Shown here: positions 54,960 to 64,000 of the stretch, in pieces
How positions within the stretch are numbered: position 1 is the stretch's first letter
How the letters are laid out: the number at the start of each line of letters is the position of its first letter
Source: an uncultured Porphyromonadaceae bacterium
Lineage (GTDB): Bacteria; Bacteroidota; Bacteroidia; Bacteroidales; UBA11471
Assembly: GCA_900542765.1 (NCBI GenBank)
Contig: UQOX01000008.1
Span: 1 to 64,000 of the forward strand
Reading direction: 5' to 3'
Length of the DNA stretch: 64,000 nucleotides
Notes under the pieces: generated by a model
The model's database searches: none
Told to the model about the DNA's origin: nothing
The model's input: only the letters and a program-made list of their open reading frames with translations
Program-made: the position numbers and the translations under genes

Positions 54960-55310
54960 TTAGATAAGTTGCAGTTGCTTGATGTAGTTTATGTATTCCT
55001 CATTTTGCATATCGAAAGTTCGGTCGATATAATGAGCATAATCCTCGAAATAATCACTGGCAATATCGGCGACAATATCCTCGCCCGGTAATTGATGGGC
55101 GGTGAGCACCTGCTCGATTTTGTGCCGGAACCAGGCGACGGTCTCGCATTTTCGTTCCCACATTTCCGACTTTTCCTGTTCCCACTCGTGTCCGTTGCGC
55201 ACGATGAGATAGCAAGTAGCATAAAAAGCGTCGATGGTAGGGAATATGCCGTTGAAAGAGGAGAGTATGGCAGCCTCTTTTTCTTTGAGGGCGACTTCGG
55301 TCGGGGTCAT
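54960..55310 (-). CDS. Hypothetical soluble helical protein upstream of the acyl-CoA synthetase
   Basis: The ATG at 55310 gives 116 residues; the frame continues upstream across the -7 box and is not used. The protein is helical and acidic (MTPTEVALKEKEAAILSSF, CETVAWFRHKIEQVLTAHQL, DIASDYFEDYAHYID) with no signal peptide or membrane helix. I do not recognise a family. It is the first gene of an operon with the acyl-CoA synthetase, so a role linked to that enzyme is possible. Confidence 0.6.
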   Translation of the reverse strand: MTPTEVALKEKEAAILSSFNGIFPTIDAFYATCYLIVRNGHEWEQEKSEMWERKCETVAWFRHKIEQVLTAHQLPGEDIVADIASDYFEDYAHYIDRTFDMQNEEYINYIKQLQLI

Positions 55311-55338
55311 TTGATGATTGATGTCGAAAAAAACTGCA

Positions 55339-55346
55339 CAAATATA
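55339..55346 (-). promoter_or_regulatory. -7 box of the hypothetical protein/acyl-CoA synthetase operon
   Basis: On the minus strand this reads TATATTTG, 28 bases before the start codon at 55310, supporting that start. Confidence 0.55.
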
Positions 55347-55548
55347 GGGTATTTTGTGCAATAAATCATACGATGCCGATTATTTTCTCTTCGGCCTTGC
55401 CCGAATACATGACACGCAAGTGCATTTAAGTATTTAAAATAAGCACATTACGGCGCATTTTCGTAAGAATCGCATTCGTAATATAGAACAACAATCGCAC
55501 TATTTTGTTGAATACGGCCTTTCAAGAAGTCTCTTTTTCTTGACTTTG

Positions 55549-55580
55549 TTTGTTTGAAAGAAAAGAAAGCCCTATCTTAG
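55549..55580 (+). promoter_or_regulatory. Possible promoter of the mannose-1-phosphate guanylyltransferase gene
   Basis: A TTTG at 55549-55552 and TATCTTAG at 55573-55580 (one mismatch to TAnnTTTG) are 20 bases apart, 29 bases before the start codon. Confidence 0.45.
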
Positions 55581-55609
55581 CCCACATTATATAAAAACAG
55601 TCATAGACA

Positions 55610-56668
55610 ATGGCAGTAGAGGCACATCTCGTCATTATGGCCGGAGGCATCGGCAGCCGTTTTTGGCCGATGAGTACCCCCGAGGTTCCCAAGCAGTTTA
55701 TCGACATTACCGGTTGTGGCCGTACCCTGATACAACTTACGGCCGACCGTTTCGCATCGCTCGTATCTCCCGAGAACATGTGGGTGGTGACGTCTAAGCG
55801 GTATGAAAATTTGGTTCGGGAACAACTTCCCGGAGTGCCGCCGTCGAATATCTTGCTCGAACCCTGCATGCGTAACACAGCCCCCTGCATCGCTTATGCC
55901 GGTTGGAAGATAAAGACGAAAAATCCCGACGCCGCCATTGTCGTTACGCCGTCGGACCATGTGGTGACCAACGTGTCCGAATTCCAGCGGGTGATAGCCC
56001 GATCACTCGATTTCGTCACCCGTCGCCCTGCCATACTCACGTTGGGCATGAAACCCAGCCGGCCTGAAACCGGGTACGGGTATATTGCTGCGCGCAATGG
56101 CGACATGCCGGCAGGAGAGGAGATACTTTCCGTCGATTCGTTCCGGGAAAAGCCCTCCCTTGAAGTTGCGCGCCAATATGTCGCCGCCGGAAATTATTTC
56201 TGGAACTCGGGCCTTTTCTTGTGGAGCGTTGCGACGCTCGAAAGGGCATACCGCTCTTATTGTCCCGGAGTGGCCGATATATTCGACCGTCTCTCTCCGC
56301 AATTCTACACATCGGGCGAACAGACGGCTGTCGATGAAAATTTCCCGCTTTGCGAAAATATCTCGGTCGATTACGCCATTATGGAAAAAGCGGCCGACAT
56401 GTATGTCTTCCCGGCCGATTTCGGTTGGTCCGACTTGGGTACCTGGGGCTCCCTTCACACGCTGTTGCCGCATGATGATTCCGACAATGCCTGTGTCGGC
56501 GATGGCGCGAGGTTGGTCGATTCCCGTAATTGCATTGTGCATGTCCCGTCGGGAAAACGGGTTGTCGTGCAGGGACTCGACGGTTATATCGTGGCCGAGA
56601 AAGATGGAACCTTGCTCATCTGCCGGTTGCAAGATGAGCAACACATAAAAGAATATTCTAAATTATGA
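55610..56668 (+). CDS. manC: Mannose-1-phosphate guanylyltransferase (no isomerase domain)
   Basis: The protein has 352 residues, the length of the single-function form. The nucleotidyltransferase motif MAGGIGSRFWPMSTPEVPKQF (residues 10-30), IVVTPSDHVV, ETGYGYI and EKPSLEVARQYVAAGNYFWN are typical. It makes GDP-mannose from mannose-1-phosphate and GTP, the precursor of GDP-fucose and of surface glycans. A gene for a fused nucleotidyltransferase and sugar kinase starts 22 bases downstream, so the two may share a GDP-sugar or related pathway. Confidence 0.92.
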   Translation: MAVEAHLVIMAGGIGSRFWPMSTPEVPKQFIDITGCGRTLIQLTADRFASLVSPENMWVVTSKRYENLVREQLPGVPPSNILLEPCMRNTAPCIAYAGWKIKTKNPDAAIVVTPSDHVVTNVSEFQRVIARSLDFVTRRPAILTLGMKPSRPETGYGYIAARNGDMPAGEEILSVDSFREKPSLEVARQYVAAGNYFWNSGLFLWSVATLERAYRSYCPGVADIFDRLSPQFYTSGEQTAVDENFPLCENISVDYAIMEKAADMYVFPADFGWSDLGTWGSLHTLLPHDDSDNACVGDGARLVDSRNCIVHVPSGKRVVVQGLDGYIVAEKDGTLLICRLQDEQHIKEYSKL

Positions 56669-56690
56669 ATCGGAAAAAATATATTTAAGA

Positions 56691-57827
56691 ATGGAAAAGA
56701 AAAAAGTCTTTGTTTCGGGGTGCTATGACATGCTCCATAGCGGTCATGTGGCTTTTTTTACCGAGGCGGCGTCGCACGGAGACCTCTACGTCGGCATCGG
56801 TTCGGATAAGACGATATTCGAGTTGAAAGCCCGTAAAACCATCAATACCGAAGCCGAACGCCTTTATATGGTAAAGGCGCTGCGCGTGGTCAAAGATGCG
56901 TGGATAAACAGCGGTAGCGGTCTGCTCGATTTCGAGAAAGAGTTGCGGGAGTTGAAGCCCGATATCTTCTTTGTTAATTCCGATGGCGCTACGCCGTTGA
57001 AAGAACAGCTATGTAAGGAATTGGGTATCGAATACATGGTGAGTACCCGGCTTCCCCATAGCGGATTGCCCACTCGCTCCACGACCATGTTGCGTCACGA
57101 GTGCCGCATACCTTACCGCATCGACCTTGCCGGCGGTTGGCTCGACCAGCCGTTTGTGAGCAGTTGCTATCCAGGCCCGGTATTGACCATATCGATTGAA
57201 CCCGAATATGAATTCAACGACCGAAGCGGCATGTCTACATCTTCCCGTAAAAAAGCCATAGAGTTGTGGCAGACCGATATTCCCGAAGGCGATAAGGAAA
57301 AACTGGCCAAGACCCTCTTCTGTTTTGAGAATCCCCCGGGAACGAAATATGTCAGCGGGTCGCAAGACTCGTTGGGCATTGTCATGCCGGGACTGAACAA
57401 GCTCGAATACAATGGCGGTTATTGGCCCGAGAAAATCGATAGCAATACCGACCCCGAACTCCTGAAATGGATTGAGGAGCGCATTTGGCTCTATCCGCTC
57501 TATCCCCGGCGGGCTTCCTACGACGTCTTGGCCGATACACAGGTCAATCCCGAAAACGCCAAAGCACTGAGCGATGCCGCTCGTGCTTGTTGGGACGCCA
57601 TTCATGCCCGTGATGCCCGAGCCTTTGGTGAACAGGTGCGAAAAGCCTTCGAAGCCCAGATCGCCATGTTCCCCCACATGATGTATGACGATATTCAAGT
57701 CGAGATAGATCGTCACAAGGACTCTGTCCTGGGTTGGAAATTGAGTGGTGCGGGAGGCGGCGGCTATCTGATGTTTGTCAGTGAAAAGCCTGTCGAAAAA
57801 GCCATTCAGATACATATTCGCCGATAG
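56691..57827 (+). CDS. Fused HxGH nucleotidyltransferase and GHMP-type sugar kinase
   Basis: The protein has 378 residues. Residues about 4-125 form a cytidylyltransferase-like nucleotidyltransferase with GCYDMLHSGH (10-19; His16 and His19) as in RfaE/TagD-type enzymes. Residues about 138-378 resemble a compact GHMP kinase of the fucokinase/HddA group: RIDLAGGWLDQP (143-154), a degenerate ATP loop SGMSTSS (179-185), QDSLG with Asp226, and SGAGGGGYLMF (352-362). Such a protein could phosphorylate a sugar and then attach a nucleotide, as Fkp does for fucose with unrelated transferase domains. The sugar and nucleotide are not known. It is in an operon with manC. Confidence 0.8.
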   Translation: MEKKKVFVSGCYDMLHSGHVAFFTEAASHGDLYVGIGSDKTIFELKARKTINTEAERLYMVKALRVVKDAWINSGSGLLDFEKELRELKPDIFFVNSDGATPLKEQLCKELGIEYMVSTRLPHSGLPTRSTTMLRHECRIPYRIDLAGGWLDQPFVSSCYPGPVLTISIEPEYEFNDRSGMSTSSRKKAIELWQTDIPEGDKEKLAKTLFCFENPPGTKYVSGSQDSLGIVMPGLNKLEYNGGYWPEKIDSNTDPELLKWIEERIWLYPLYPRRASYDVLADTQVNPENAKALSDAARACWDAIHARDARAFGEQVRKAFEAQIAMFPHMMYDDIQVEIDRHKDSVLGWKLSGAGGGGYLMFVSEKPVEKAIQIHIRR

Positions 57828-57846
57828 AAATTTATTCCTTTATAGT

Positions 57847-57889
57847 AAAAAACGAGGAGACTCCGAGACACGGGTCTCCTCGTTTTTTT
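57847..57889. terminator. Terminator of the manC operon
   Basis: The arms 57847-57861 and 57874-57888 form a 15-bp stem with A and T runs at its base and a final T run, so it can act in both directions. Confidence 0.9.
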
Positions 57890-58171
57890 CATGTGGCCGA
57901 TTGCTCCCTTGTGAGAACAATTAGCCCCAATGTGTATGATTTTAGGGGATTTTTCTGCCCGGACAAAAAATCCACGAGATTTTACCATAGAATCCACATC
58001 ATTTCAGGTATGAAAATCTACTTTTATCGCAGATTCTTCCCCGGGAAATATTGGCGGGAGAAGCATGATACACGTTATCCTGTGATTGCGCTTCGGTTAA
58101 TTTGAAGGTGGAAAGAAGGACAGTTTACACAGATACCTTGACGTGAAAAAAGAACCTTAAATCATATAGTA
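57890..58171. other. Gene-free stretch upstream of the pectin methylesterase
   Basis: This stretch shows no convincing coding frame; a short open frame at 57893-58105 has neither a plausible start context nor a recognisable product. No TAnnTTTG box was found close to the ATG at 58172. The promoter of the pectin genes may be of another type, for example one depending on a regulator. Confidence 0.4.
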
Positions 58172-61100
58172 ATGAAAAATATTCTGAAAAACCTTTTGTC
58201 TGTCCTGCTCATTGCGACGACAGCAACAACAGCCCGGGCTGTTGACGATTCGTTCGGTTTCGAACGCACAAAAGATGCGTCGAGCGGACTGTTTTCAGAC
58301 TTCGTATTGGAGTCGGGTTATGAAAAGATTTCCTTAAATGGATAGAGAGTTTTGAGAGTGGCCGCATACAACCGCTGACCGGAGTGTTTAAGTACACGAT
58401 CGACGGGGTGGAATATTCGACTTCCGACGGACAGACGGCCTATAAATACTATGGCGTCTTGGAAGAAGCCGAGTGGGGCTATCTCGATACCGACTATTTC
58501 GGCTTTACGATGACCATTCCCGCCGGCGTAACGCTGGAACCGACCCGCTTCTATTCGTCGATAGTGCTTGGCGGAGGCCGTATCGTTTACAAGGTCGTGT
58601 TGCAAGACGCCAATGGCGAAGAGTTGTATAAGATAGGAGAGACCCCGCAAGACAAAGAGGCCATCAAGAATCTCGATGTGGATTTGTCGGAAAGCGGACT
58701 CCTCCTTACCGAAGGAACTTATCGTCTTTTGCTGTATAGCTACCAGTGGTACGGCTCGGTCAAGACCCATTTGCCTGTCTCCTTCATGCTGCAAGGCCAG
58801 GTTACCGCCGAAGACCCTATTGAATATACACAACTTACCGATTTGACGGTAGGGGGTGTCTCTTACTTCGACCGTCTTGTCGACAACAGTTGCACGGTGG
58901 AGTTGCCCTATGGTACCACCTCGTTCCCCGAAATTGCTGCGACGGCCGATGACAAGGGCCGCGTGGAAATCGTGCAGCCTACCGGCGACACGATGAAGGC
59001 CGAAATACAATTGATAGACAATGAAACCGACAAGCTGGTGGCGACTTATACCGTAAATTTTGTGCCTGGTGAGCCGGCACAAGGAGCTGTGCTCCGTGTC
59101 GAAGGCGGTGATGCTGCCACCGGTTCGGTGCAAGACGGGGTTTATACCGACGGGACGGTTGCCATATCGCCCGCACCGGCCATACAGTCGATGAATGGCA
59201 TTTGGGGATTGAAGATGGGTTTCAATGCCGATTACAAAATCTCGGTACCGGCCGATTTCACTATCGATGAGATACGATTTGTCGGAGTTCCTGTCCATGG
59301 TAACTGCAAAATACCTTATGTCATCACTTCGCACGAAACGACCCGGACGACGGCAGCAGATTCGCTCTATCTCTCCGAAGAGAATCAGACCGTTGCTTTC
59401 AAACTGCTTGATTACAAGGCCGGAGATACCTTGGCTCTTACTATCGACTTGTGGGGTGAGGTAATCAATTACATCGAACTGACGTCTGTGGCCGATAAGG
59501 AAGTCGTCGCTACTCCTTCGATATATGTCGAGGAAGGCAATGTCTCCGATACGATAACCCTGACGTCCGATACCGAAAATGCCATCATATATTATACGCT
59601 CGACGGTACCGAACCTACCCCCTCGTCGAACCGCTACACGGGTCGCTTCATGATTTCCGGCAACTGCACGATAAAAGCGATTGCCACGGCACGGGTGTTC
59701 AACTTCGAAGATTCCGAAGTGGCCGAGAAGGTTGTCGACCATTTCAAGACCCAAGGCGGATTTTCCTTTACGTTTGCTCCCGGCGATGGAACGACGGTCG
59801 ACTTGACGGGTGATCCCAAATATAAGTATGTCAGAGTTTCCGACCTCAATCCTGCCTTCCAAATCAAGGGCGAGAATACCGTATATTCCGATTCCCGCTT
59901 TAAAATGGCTGCGGGCAGTGAGTTTGCCATTTGTGTCCCCGCGAATGCGATTGTGACCAAGTTGACATTCGTAAATGCGTGTGACAACTATTACAATGCC
60001 GAGACCGGAGCAAATACCGATTCGGAATGGGATTATATCAAGTCCGAAGGTGCCACGGTTATCGTCTCCGATGACATGAAGATTACTTCCGCGAAAAACA
60101 TTACGGCTTCGATACAAAACCATACGGCCGGAACCCCCATTTTGTTCCGAATCAAGAAATGCGCCCAGTTCGCATGTGCAAGTATTATCGTTGAATATGC
60201 GCAGATGAACGATGATGCCGTCGAGTATGTCGGTGCTTCTGTCGAAGAGGACGCGGTTCTCGACGCATCGGGCAGTTTCACCCTCTCGTTCGACCGTGAG
60301 GTAACCTTGAACGAAGGGGCCCGAATGCAAATCGACGGCGAATCGATACGAACCGTTTCCAACGGTACGGCCGTTACCGGATATTATTGGGAACTTCCTT
60401 ATGGGTCGACCCACACCCTGACCCTGCCGGCCGCTGCCGTGTCGGATATTTTCGGCAATACCTATGATGAGGATATTACCATACGGTTCAGCATCGGTGA
60501 GAAGCCGGTTGTAGAGATGAGCCGTTTCGATTACATCGTGGCCAATGTCGATGAGTTGAATGCCGCTCTCAGTGAAATCGCTCAAAGCAATACCTCGGCC
60601 GAATCGCCTCGCAAACGCATCTTGCTCTTGAACGGCGATTATTACATGGGGCAGGTACAAACGGCAGTCAAAGGGTATAACATCTCGATGATTGGACAGA
60701 GCAAATCGGGCGTACGCATCTACAATGACGGTCTCGATGGCATAAAAACATCATCGACCATCAACAATGAGAGTGAGCAACTCTATATGCAGGATCTCAC
60801 GATAGAAAATGCCGAATCTCTCCGTAAAGGCAATTTCCGCGGCGTGTATGTCGCTTACAGCGGAGGTAACAAGGCCATATTGAAAAACGTCGAATTGATA
60901 GGCGGGCAAGATACCTATGTGACCGGTACCCGGGCTTATCACGAAGATTGTACCATACACGGGACCGTCGATTTTATCTGCGGGGGAGGTGATAACTATT
61001 TCTATCACACCGATTTGCTCATCGAGGACGATGCCGTCATCACGGCACCCAGTCATGAGGTCTCTACCGAGTGGGGCTATGTATTCCAGGAATGCACCGT

Positions 61101-61794
61101 AAAACCGGGTACCTATGCCGAGACGACACCCGATAAAAGTTATTCGCTCGGACGTCCCTGGCAGAATGAGCCGCGTTGCTATTTCCTCAACACCGTTATG
61201 GAGATTCTTCCCACCGACATAGGTTGGGCGTCCATGGCCGAGATACCGACCCATTTTTATGAGTATAATTCACTCGACAAAGACGGGAATCCCATCGACC
61301 TCAGTGTACGCGGCAATTCGCCGTCGAGCAAAAATCAATATACACCCGTATTGAGCGATGAAGAAGCTGCCGACTTTACGGCATATAATGTCGTTGGCGG
61401 TAAAGACGGCTGGACTCCCTCCCGTTATACCGCTCAGGTCGAGGCTCCTGTGGTAACTCTCCAAGGCGATACGCTCACTTGGGCACCGGTTGCCGATGCA
61501 TTGTGCTACGTCATTTACAAAGACGGTGCGTATGTGGAGAATACGGTCGAGACGACATTCGAAATTGCCGAGATGGGCGAGGGTACCTATACGGTTTGTG
61601 CCACCAATGAGATGGGCGGACAAGGTGACGTCTCCAATGCCGTCGAGTATTCGGTCGTTTCCTCGATAAAAGATGTGAATGCCGACAACAATGCCGATGA
61701 GGCGATATACGACCTTATGGGACGTCGTCTTCAACATATCGATAAACCCGGAATCTATATCGTCGGTGGCAAAAAAGTCATCTACACCGAATAA
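58172..61794 (+). CDS. Secreted pectin methylesterase (CE8) with an apparent frameshift after the signal peptide
   Basis: An ATG at 58172 opens a frame with a good signal peptide (MKNILKNLLSVLLIATTATT, ARA, then VDDSFGFERTKD) that stops at TAG 58343-58345. The long body lies one frame back, open from 58324 to 61794, and continues sensibly (KWIESFESGRIQPLTGVFKY). The only start in that frame is a GTG at 58384, which would give 1136 residues without signal. A one-base deletion between 58324 and 58344, or a sequencing error there, would explain both. The body has beta-rich modules, a chitobiase-like module (about 375-450 of the long frame), the CE8 beta-helix with GGQDTYV, GTVDFICGG and LGRPW, and a C-terminal tail IYDLMGRRL, then GIYIVGGKKVIY. 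It should remove methyl esters from pectin for the PL1 enzymes. Confidence 0.75.
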
Positions 61795-61801
61795 GGGGAA
61801 A

Positions 61802-61837
61802 CATCTTACCCAATGCCGCAAGGCACTGGGTAAGATG
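61802..61837 (+). repeat. Intergenic hairpin between the pectin methylesterase and pectate lyase genes
   Basis: The arms 61802-61812 and 61827-61837 form an 11-bp stem (CATCTTACCCA with TGGGTAAGATG), extended by TGCC/GGCA around the loop GCAA. No T run follows, so it may be an RNA-processing or stability element rather than a terminator. Confidence 0.55.
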
Positions 61838-61885
61838 GAGTTAATAGATTGAAAATAGGTCTAATATAAAATCTAATCAGTAATT

Positions 61886-63598
61886 ATGAAAAGAACGAAT
61901 AGAAAACCATATTTGCCGGTGCTCGCTCTGGTAGCTTGTTGGGCTATGGCATTTTCGGCTTCGGCCGAAGACAAGTTATTGGCCTTTCCCGGAGCTGAGG
62001 GTGGAGGCTGTTACACCACCGGAGGCCGGGGAGGAACTGTATATCACGTCACGACGCTCGAAGATGATGAGTACGATACCGGTTCGCTTCGTTACGCGGT
62101 GTATCAGTCGGGGCCTCGCACGATAGTGTTTGATGTCGCCGGGACGATATGTTTGAAGAGCGACCTGGTCATTGCCAACGGAGATGTGACGATTGCCGGA
62201 CAGACGGCTCCCGGCGACGGAATATGCCTGCGTGACCATTGCTTCCATATCAAGGCCGATAATGTGATAGTCCGTTACATTCGCAGCCGGTTGGGCGATG
62301 CCGCCAAGGCCGAGTCCGATGCGGCGTGGGCCAGGAACCAGAAAAATATCATTATAGACCACTGTTCCTTCTCTTGGAGTGTCGATGAGACCGCTTCGTT
62401 CTACGGGGTAGAGAATTTCACGCTGCAATGGTGTTACGTTACCGAGAGCCTGGCCGCTTCTGTCCATGTGAAAGGAGCCCATGGCTACGGCGGACTGTGG
62501 GGCGGGAAGAATGCGTCGTTCCATCACAACCTGCTGGCCCATCATTACAGCCGTACGCCGAGACTTGTGGGAAATGACGAATCTCCCGAAGATGCCTCGG
62601 TAGACTTGCGTAACAACGTGATTTACAACTGGGGCCCGGTACTCGGGTGTTACGGGGGCACCGGTGGCAGTTACAATTTTATCAACAACTACTATAAACC
62701 GGGACCGGCTACCGACCAGAAGTCCCAGATTGCCGGCCGCATCACGCAAGCCGAATTCAATACCGATTATTACACGCATGGCGAATACTATTTGAGCGGG
62801 AACCGTTTCGACTATTCCAGTCCCTATCTGAGCCAAAAGACCATAAATTATGCCAAAGCCTCCGACGAGGACAACTTGGAAGGTCTTCATGTCACGGAAA
62901 ATTCCTATGCGACAAAAGACGATTATGTCGCATCTCACGAGTACCCGTTTACTTCTACAACGACCCATACCGCCGATGTGGCCTATGAAAAAATACTCCG
63001 TTATGGAGGTTGTTGCCTTCGCCGAGATGCCATCGACGAGCGGGTTTCCAACGACGTCCGCAACGGAGGTTACAGTTATGTGAGCGGCAGTCAAGGCGCC
63101 AACGGCAGTACGGGCGGATTGATTGATACCCCCGACGACGTGGGTGGTTATGTCGAATATGCCGCTACGGAGTTGGAGATGATAAACAAGCTCGATACCG
63201 ACGGTGACGGCATTCCCGACAACTGGGAAGACATGTACGGCCTCGACCCGACCAATCCCGATGACGCCCGCTCTACACACAAGTCGGGTTACCCGTGGTT
63301 GGAATATTACCTGAGTACGTTGGTCAACAGCATTACGACGCAATGCCTGTCGTTGGAGCCTTCTTCCATAACAGCGTGTGAGGAGAATGGCGGCCATGAC
63401 GATTGGCAGGTTACGGCCGAATCGGTCGCCATAAAAGGCGCGTCGGCATTGCGGGCCTACAACATGGCGGGTGTCCCGTGCGATTATGTGGTTGGCGACT
63501 ACATGTGGCTGGGGCGTCTCGACAAGGGAATGTATGTGGTGGTCGCCGATATGGGCGATGGCCGTGTATTGAGCAAAAAAATCTGCTGCGGACAATAA
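61886..63598 (+). CDS. Secreted pectate lyase (PL1)
   Basis: The protein has 570 residues and a signal peptide ending at FSASA. The PL1 beta-helix runs from LLAFPGAEGGGCYTTGGRGG (about residues 31-50) through IVFDVAGTICL, IAGQTAPGDGICL, IIIDHCSFSWSVDE and HHNLLAHHYSRTPR. A calcium-binding motif TDGDGIPDNWEDMYGLDP starts near 435. The last 65 residues (ALRAYNMAGVPC, LDKGMYVVVADMGDGRVL) look like a T9SS type A tail. It should cleave demethylated pectin outside the cell, acting after the CE8 esterase encoded just upstream. It is a shorter relative of the large PL1 enzyme at 6750-10220. Confidence 0.88.
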   Translation: MKRTNRKPYLPVLALVACWAMAFSASAEDKLLAFPGAEGGGCYTTGGRGGTVYHVTTLEDDEYDTGSLRYAVYQSGPRTIVFDVAGTICLKSDLVIANGDVTIAGQTAPGDGICLRDHCFHIKADNVIVRYIRSRLGDAAKAESDAAWARNQKNIIIDHCSFSWSVDETASFYGVENFTLQWCYVTESLAASVHVKGAHGYGGLWGGKNASFHHNLLAHHYSRTPRLVGNDESPEDASVDLRNNVIYNWGPVLGCYGGTGGSYNFINNYYKPGPATDQKSQIAGRITQAEFNTDYYTHGEYYLSGNRFDYSSPYLSQKTINYAKASDEDNLEGLHVTENSYATKDDYVASHEYPFTSTTTHTADVAYEKILRYGGCCLRRDAIDERVSNDVRNGGYSYVSGSQGANGSTGGLIDTPDDVGGYVEYAATELEMINKLDTDGDGIPDNWEDMYGLDPTNPDDARSTHKSGYPWLEYYLSTLVNSITTQCLSLEPSSITACEENGGHDDWQVTAESVAIKGASALRAYNMAGVPCDYVVGDYMWLGRLDKGMYVVVADMGDGRVLSKKICCGQ

Positions 63599-63643
63599 TC
63601 CTATTGAGATAGATAAAAACAAATCAACATTAAAACTGATAAC

Positions 63644-64000
63644 ATGAAAAAAATCATTTCTTTTTTGGCAGGAGCCTTGATGCTTACCAGCACGACTGCG
63701 TGGGCCGATTCCTATGTAGCTGAAAACAAAGCCGATTTTGTTTCGGCATGGAATGCCCTCGGTAAAAATCCCCGGCAACAAGATACCATTTTCGTTGCCG
63801 CCGATATGGGTGGTCTCAACATGAATACTACTAATGGCCCTTTGGCCGGCGCGTTGTATATCATCGGACAGGAAGATGAAACGGGCAAGATGCCTCGTCT
63901 CGAAGTGCAAATCGCTATCGACACATGTGTGGCAAACTCTTTCAGCCTGATTTTCGAAGACCTTACGCTTTCCCGCCGCAGTACGGGAACCGGTGAAATT
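63644..64000 (+). CDS. Secreted protein, 3' truncated by the window
   Basis: The ATG at 63644 opens a frame that runs to the right edge (119 codons shown). It begins with a signal peptide (MKKIISFLAGALMLTSTTAW, cleaved near WADS). The mature part (ENKADFVSAWNALG, DTIFVAADMGGLNM, LYIIGQEDETGKMPRL, SFSLIFEDLTLSRR) has the short strand repeats expected at the start of a right-handed beta-helix, as in several pectin-locus proteins. The family cannot be settled from this fragment. It follows the PL1 gene after 45 bases and probably belongs to the same pectin operon. Confidence 0.72.
   Translation, partial: MKKIISFLAGALMLTSTTAWADSYVAENKADFVSAWNALGKNPRQQDTIFVAADMGGLNMNTTNGPLAGALYIIGQEDETGKMPRLEVQIAIDTCVANSFSLIFEDLTLSRRSTGTGEI

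Noticed and set aside
57893-58105. Short open frame before the pectin methylesterase
   Set aside because: Starts next to a terminator, has no promoter or recognisable product, and its composition does not look coding.
58318-60660. Very long open frame (780 codons) on the minus strand opposite the pectin methylesterase gene
   Set aside because: It mirrors the codon bias of the plus-strand gene, has no recognisable domains or signal, and overlaps a clear CE8 protein.
1-64000. CRISPR arrays, insertion sequences, restriction or toxin-antitoxin systems
   Set aside because: No regularly spaced short repeats, no transposase or nuclease motifs and no toxin-antitoxin pair were found on either strand.

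Overview
The window looks like a chromosome segment of a gut-type Bacteroidales bacterium. The evidence is several SusC/SusD outer-membrane pairs, an ECF sigma/FecR switch, T9SS-like C-terminal tails on secreted enzymes, lipoproteins with a Cys lipobox followed by acidic residues, and many copies of the Bacteroidetes -7 box TAnnTTTG just upstream of genes. A Barnesiella-like member is possible, but this is a guess from protein style and was not tested. No phage, transposon, CRISPR array or rRNA was seen.

Layout. (1) 1-12004 is a polysaccharide locus: the 3' end of a secreted repeat protein, SusC and SusD homologues, a small lipoprotein, a large multidomain PL1 pectate lyase and a convergent GH43 enzyme. 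(2) 12280-17544 is storage glucan metabolism (GT3-type glycogen synthase, GT35 phosphorylase) and a secreted esterase. (3) 17741-22101 holds a sirtuin, two FKBP-type prolyl isomerases, an Lrp/AsnC regulator, RibF and one CAU-anticodon tRNA. (4) 22389-35213 is a second SusCD locus with its own ECF sigma/FecR switch. It encodes no carbohydrate enzyme; instead it has a DUF4843-type lipoprotein, a PKD-like lipoprotein, a large TlpA-type thioredoxin protein and a T9SS-tailed surface protein. (5) 35283-57827 is mostly housekeeping: a hydrolase, a SLC13-type transporter, the psd-pssA phospholipid pair, RluA, PheT, YebC, PrmA, CysK, a YtxH/holin-like small membrane operon, UvrA, an acyl-CoA synthetase, and a mannose-1-phosphate guanylyltransferase beside a fused nucleotidyltransferase-sugar kinase. 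(6) 57890-64000 returns to pectin: a CE8 pectin methylesterase whose signal peptide sits in a different frame from its body, a second PL1 pectate lyase, and the start of another secreted protein.

How they work together. The end regions fit pectin use: CE8 removes methyl esters, PL1 enzymes cleave the polygalacturonate backbone, GH43 trims side chains, and SusCD imports oligosaccharides. The middle SusCD locus probably imports something else. Most likely candidates for undescribed biology are that redox-linked SusCD locus, the fused HxGH nucleotidyltransferase/GHMP kinase, and the split pectin methylesterase.
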